Source: GCA-002715885 sp045561575
GTDB taxonomy: Bacteria > Bacteroidota > Bacteroidia > Flavobacteriales > BACL11
Direction of reading: 5' to 3'
NCBI GenBank assembly: GCA_045561575.1
Contig: JBJKXM010000009.1
Span: forward strand, 1-15,057
Length of the DNA stretch: 15,057 bases
Positions 14,770 to 15,057 of this stretch are shown one piece after another (positions within the stretch are counted from its first letter, which is position 1; each line of letters opens with the position of its first letter). A program made the position numbers and the translations under genes. Under the pieces are notes generated by a model. That model saw only the letters and a program-made list of their open reading frames with translations. It ran no database searches and was not told the origin of the DNA.

Positions 14770-14798
14770 TTGCAGAACAGAAAAACAGCTTAAATTTG
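14770..14798 (+). promoter_or_regulatory. rpmH promoter (-33 TTG, -7 TAAATTTG)
   Basis: TTG at 14770-14772, an 18-nt spacer, then TAAATTTG at 14791-14798 is the best match in the window to the Bacteroidota housekeeping promoter (TTG, 17-20 nt, TAnnTTTG). The box ends 27 nt before the rpmH ATG. Confidence 0.7.
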
Positions 14799-14825
14799 CC
14801 ATCTAAATAGAATATATTAAGAATT

Positions 14826-14984
14826 ATGCCTAAAAGAACATTTCAACCATCTAACAGAAAAAGAAAAAATAAGCATGGCTTTATGGACCGTATGTCTTCA
14901 GCTGATGGTCAAAAAGTAATTTCTAGAAGAAGAGCAAAAGGAAGAAAAAGATTAACAGTTTCTGACGAAATGGGCCATAAATAA
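14826..14984 (+). CDS. rpmH: 50S ribosomal protein L34
   Basis: The 52-aa basic protein begins MPKRTFQPSNRKRKNKHGFM and continues with SRRRAKGRKRLTVSDE, the classic L34 signature (KRTFQPS and R-R-x-K-G-R-x-x-L-x-V-S). L34 is a small component of the large ribosomal subunit that packs against 23S rRNA. The length is slightly longer than the E. coli protein (46 aa), through a short C-terminal extension (DEMGHK). It is a single-gene transcription unit with its own promoter and terminator. In many bacteria rpmH is followed by rnpA, but here the terminator comes directly after the gene. Confidence 0.97.
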   Translation: MPKRTFQPSNRKRKNKHGFMDRMSSADGQKVISRRRAKGRKRLTVSDEMGHK

Positions 14985-15008
14985 AATGTATTCTTTAAAA
15001 GAAATATA

Positions 15009-15036
15009 AGTGTTGCTTTTGCAGCACTTTTTTTTT
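15009..15036 (+). terminator. Rho-independent terminator of rpmH
   Basis: AGTGTTGC (15009-15016) pairs with GCAGCACT (15021-15028), with one G-U, around a TTTT loop, followed by a run of T to 15036. It lies 24 nt after the rpmH stop. Confidence 0.9.
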
Positions 15037-15057
15037 GATTTTTTTTAAAAACTTTTG

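Overview
The window is a stretch of a Bacteroidota chromosome, most likely a low-GC, streamlined marine-type member of Flavobacteriia. Four things point there: the Bacteroidota-type Mpl, EttA, Tgt-LptG and PrmA/ClpS sequences; the recurring TAnnTTTG -7 promoter boxes; the lack of strong Shine-Dalgarno sites; and the very AT-rich composition. It is mostly housekeeping DNA. I see no phage, IS element, CRISPR array, toxin-antitoxin pair or defence cassette.

Layout. At 1-5233 on + lie the 3' part of prmA (L11 methyltransferase), an overlapping gene for a 1475-aa secreted beta-rich protein of unknown function, clpS (N-degron adaptor) and tRNA-Arg(ACG). At 5307-6230 on + lie a small lipoprotein gene of NTF2-like type, broken by two +1 frameshifts, and a small membrane protein whose 5' end is also doubtful. 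At 6227-8369 on - is a two-gene unit: mpl (murein tripeptide recycling ligase) and an overlapping secreted coiled-coil protein. At 8444-9286 on + is a metallo-beta-lactamase-fold hydrolase. At 9290-9457 on - is a 55-aa LiaI/LiaF-type membrane protein. At 9510-11198 on + is ettA (ABC-F translation factor). At 11200-13406 on - is the tgt-lptG operon (queuosine modification of tRNA and LPS export), with a 1-nt stop/start overlap. At 13473-13802 on + is the RNase P RNA gene rnpB with its terminator. It is followed by a secreted 306-aa protein of unknown function, then rpmH (ribosomal protein L34) with its own promoter and terminator.

Themes. Many genes serve translation and RNA maturation (prmA, tRNA-Arg, ettA, tgt, rnpB, rpmH) or the cell envelope (mpl, lptG, several secreted proteins). 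The genome is tightly packed: all three convergent gene pairs end within 4 nt of each other or overlap, and operon genes overlap by 1, 11 and 28 nt. The points most worth a second look are the internally duplicated giant secreted protein, the cluster of frameshifts at about 5.5-5.9 kb, the missing zinc cysteines in Tgt, and -7 boxes lying only 4 nt from two start codons, which suggests leaderless transcripts. I did not find a convincing new multi-gene system.
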